DNA of 6,653 bases from assembly GCA_020052895.1 (NCBI GenBank), contig JAGVOE010000067.1, positions 1 to 6,653 of the forward strand, given 5' to 3'. The notes beneath the pieces are model-generated. The model made no database searches. It saw nothing but the letters and a program-made list of their open reading frames with translations, and had not been told where the DNA came from. This DNA comes from Candidatus Woesebacteria bacterium. GTDB lineage: Bacteria > Patescibacteriota > Microgenomatia > UBA1400 > MFAQ01. The position numbers and the translations under genes are program-made. Positions 5,489-6,653 of the stretch are shown piece after piece. Each line of letters begins with the position of its first letter. The first letter of the stretch is position 1.

Positions 5489-5494
5489 ATTATA
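5489..5494 (-). promoter_or_regulatory. Probable -10 hexamer TATAAT, 9 bases before the rmlA ATG
   Basis: On the minus strand a perfect TATAAT is followed by AATCTCCAT and then the rmlA ATG at 5479. It lies in the 37-base gap after the small membrane-protein gene. No good -35 is visible 16-18 bases upstream. Its position would make the GTG at 5500 untranscribed from this promoter, which argues for the ATG start. No Shine-Dalgarno sequence precedes the ATG. Confidence 0.55.
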
Positions 5495-5516
5495 CGACAC
5501 TCAGTAAGAAGCTCTC

Positions 5517-5768
5517 TCATAGTAGACTAATAACCAAAACGGTTCCCAGTATAGCCATCACCAGATACTCGGTGATGATTTTGGGTTCCAGAGTCTTCTC
5601 TTTCCGGTGATGGAGTACGCCCCAAAGGAAGTAGAAAAAAGAGGTGTTGACAATAGTAATGATCTGAAAATGGCGATTGCCGTTAAAAAGCAGAGTGAGA
5701 ACTACCGAGACGGACATCAGAAAACAAAGAATCAGGTAATCAAGAAGGTGTTTGAGTGGCCTTTTCAT
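5517..5768 (-). CDS. Small protein with three membrane segments, unknown function
   Basis: I cannot name this 83-residue protein. It has a basic start (MKRPLKH) and three hydrophobic segments at about 10-28, 35-53 and 65-83. 'FFYFLWGVLHHRKEKTLEP' (44-62) spans the loop between the second and third, followed by 'IITEYLVMAILG' (64-75). I recall small proteins with a similar 'FLWGxxHH' and 'EYLxxAxLG' pattern in Microgenomates genomes, so it is probably conserved and real; this is memory, not a search. The ATG overlaps the TGA of the upstream CAP-domain gene (ATGA), implying a two-gene unit and coupled expression. That pairing is the only hint to function; a partner or accessory of the CAP-domain membrane protein is inference. 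Confidence 0.7.
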   Translation of the reverse strand: MKRPLKHLLDYLILCFLMSVSVVLTLLFNGNRHFQIITIVNTSFFYFLWGVLHHRKEKTLEPKIITEYLVMAILGTVLVISLL

Positions 5769-6601
5769 AAGATGATTCCCTGTTTAATAATGGTAATGAT
5801 GACGGCGATAGCTATAAAGTAAGTTAGATGAGCCCAGCTCTTACCGGAGATACGAATAATGTTGTAGCGGAGAACAAAGACCCAGTCCAGACTGAGAGCA
5901 AAAAGAACCAATATGACAAAGGCCAGTGACCAAGAACGAGAAAGATCCAGTGGAGAGAGGCCAGATGAGGGAATGATTTTTTCACTAGCCATGACCGGAA
6001 TCGCGTCTATCCGGTCTGAAGTAATACTGGCGACAGAGGTTTGGGGAGTGCCAAACATTTGAACCACGAGGGTAGTCTCGACACCGTTAAGATAGCCATC
6101 CAAAACGGCCACCCCGATATCCTTATAACGAGGATCAAGAAGATTTTTTTTGTGAGTGGGTGAGGCCATCCAGGCGGTAACGATGTCCCGAGAATTGCTA
6201 AAGTCTCGAGCTAGATTTTCTCCAGCATGCTGATACTGATAGCCTGAGCTAGTCACAAATGACCAAGGGTCGGTCCCTTGTGGAGAGACGTGGGCCCAGT
6301 AGTTATTGGCAAACATATCGGCGGCCTTGGCGGAGGCGGCCTGAGAAAGTGCAGAATTGTAGGTAACAGTACCCAAGCCAGCGTTTTGACGTTCGGCATT
6401 GGTGAGCTCGATGACTTTGCTGGGATCAATTTGAGAGGCATAACCCAAAACTCCGGGCAGGAGACCGATGGTAATGTCGACGATGGAGCGGCCCATGATA
6501 AAAAGACCGATGAGAATGACAATCGAACGGGGCCAGAGAAGGATGGCCTTGTGATTGTTGTGGGGATGAGGCAAAAATAAAGTGTGGGCAGGGTGCGCCA
6601 T
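5765..6601 (-). CDS. Membrane-anchored CAP/SCP-domain protein (YkwD-like)
   Basis: This 278-residue protein has an N-terminal 'FLPHPHNNHKAILLWPRS' (9-26), then a hydrophobic segment (about 27-53), a CAP domain (about 60-187), a Ser/Pro linker, and two C-terminal membrane segments (about 224-246 and 258-277). CAP signatures are 'ELTNAERQNAGL' (65-76), 'AADMFANNYWAHVSPQG' (93-109, His104), 'GENLAR' (127-132, Glu128), 'AWMASPTHKKNLLDPRYKDI' (143-162, His150) and 'VVQMFG' (179-184). Bacterial CAP proteins act outside the cell; their biochemical role is mostly unknown. The domain should face outward, held by flanking spans, which differs from the usual secreted single-domain form. I recall the 'PHxxNN' start in CAP proteins of Patescibacteria. 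It overlaps the next small membrane-protein gene by ATGA. The start is supported by a -10-like hexamer 9 bases upstream. Confidence 0.9.
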   Translation of the reverse strand: MAHPAHTLFLPHPHNNHKAILLWPRSIVILIGLFIMGRSIVDITIGLLPGVLGYASQIDPSKVIELTNAERQNAGLGTVTYNSALSQAASAKAADMFANNYWAHVSPQGTDPWSFVTSSGYQYQHAGENLARDFSNSRDIVTAWMASPTHKKNLLDPRYKDIGVAVLDGYLNGVETTLVVQMFGTPQTSVASITSDRIDAIPVMASEKIIPSSGLSPLDLSRSWSLAFVILVLFALSLDWVFVLRYNIIRISGKSWAHLTYFIAIAVIITIIKQGIIL

Positions 6602-6610
6602 AACTAAATC

Positions 6611-6619
6611 ATTATGTCA
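6611..6619 (-). promoter_or_regulatory. Possible extended -10 (TGACATAAT), 9 bases before the ATG at 6601
   Basis: On the minus strand TGA-CATAAT is followed by GATTTAGTT and the ATG of the CAP-domain gene. The TG one base before the hexamer is the extended -10 form, which can work without a -35, and none is evident. The rest of the 52-base end stretch (6602-6653) shows no gene; it is AT-rich at 6602-6630, and I see nothing else there. Confidence 0.45.
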
Positions 6620-6653
6620 TAAAATAAATCGGCTCCACTGGGTGGTTTTGACC

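Noticed and set aside
5480..5500. GTG start for rmlA at 5500
   Set aside because: It would add seven residues before the canonical MKGIVLAGG start and would overlap the TATAAT hexamer; the ATG at 5479 fits both the family and the 9-base spacing.
1..6653. tRNA, rRNA, CRISPR array, transposase or alternative UGA code
   Set aside because: No cloverleaf, rRNA-like or spaced direct-repeat pattern was seen; no transposase motifs occur; TGA acts as the stop for rmlA, the CAP gene and the 83-residue gene.

Overview
The window looks like a piece of a chromosome from an uncultivated bacterium, most likely of the Candidate Phyla Radiation (Patescibacteria, Microgenomates-like). This placement is inferred, not proven. 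It rests on a CAP-domain protein with an N-terminal 'PHPHNNHKA' stretch, a palindromic CCTGCCTGCCGGCAGGCAGG element read as 'LPAGRQA' inside a protein, several small membrane proteins without recognisable families, and few Shine-Dalgarno sites. TGA is used as an ordinary stop, so the UGA-glycine code of Gracilibacteria and Absconditabacteria does not apply. All ten credible genes lie on the minus strand and are packed end to end, so transcription runs from right to left. No intergenic gap exceeds about 55 bases, and I see no rRNA, tRNA, CRISPR array or transposase.

Read in the direction of transcription, the layout is as follows. (1) 6601-5517: a membrane-anchored CAP/SCP-domain protein, overlapping by ATGA with an 83-residue protein with three membrane segments. 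(2) 5479-2259: a complete dTDP-L-rhamnose set in the order rmlA, rmlB, rmlC, rmlD. rmlA and rmlB overlap by ATGA. A good promoter (TTTACA-17-TATAAT) lies in the rmlB-rmlC gap and starts rmlC-rmlD afresh. Together these enzymes convert glucose-1-phosphate and dTTP into dTDP-L-rhamnose for a surface glycan. RmlC is divergent and its assignment is the least certain of the four. (3) 2238-1: four genes for exported or membrane-anchored proteins. They are a helical secreted protein of unknown function whose start has absorbed a nested repeat, a small single-span protein, a SurA/PrsA-type chaperone domain without a parvulin domain, and the N-terminal part of a membrane-anchored SagB-type nitroreductase that runs off the left edge.

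The most interesting signal is not a gene. Five start codons (1046, 2238, 3728, 5479, 6601) each have a TATAAT-like hexamer ending exactly 9 bases before the ATG, with no Shine-Dalgarno sequence. Starts that sit inside operons by overlap lack it. This is the geometry expected of leaderless or nearly leaderless mRNAs, and it also fixes the start of rmlA at the ATG rather than the upstream GTG. The second notable item is the 56-bp repeat at 2169-2224. It consists of a dispersed CGTCATTGCGAGG-type repeat interrupted by a perfect 20-bp palindrome, all translated as the N-terminus of a secreted protein.
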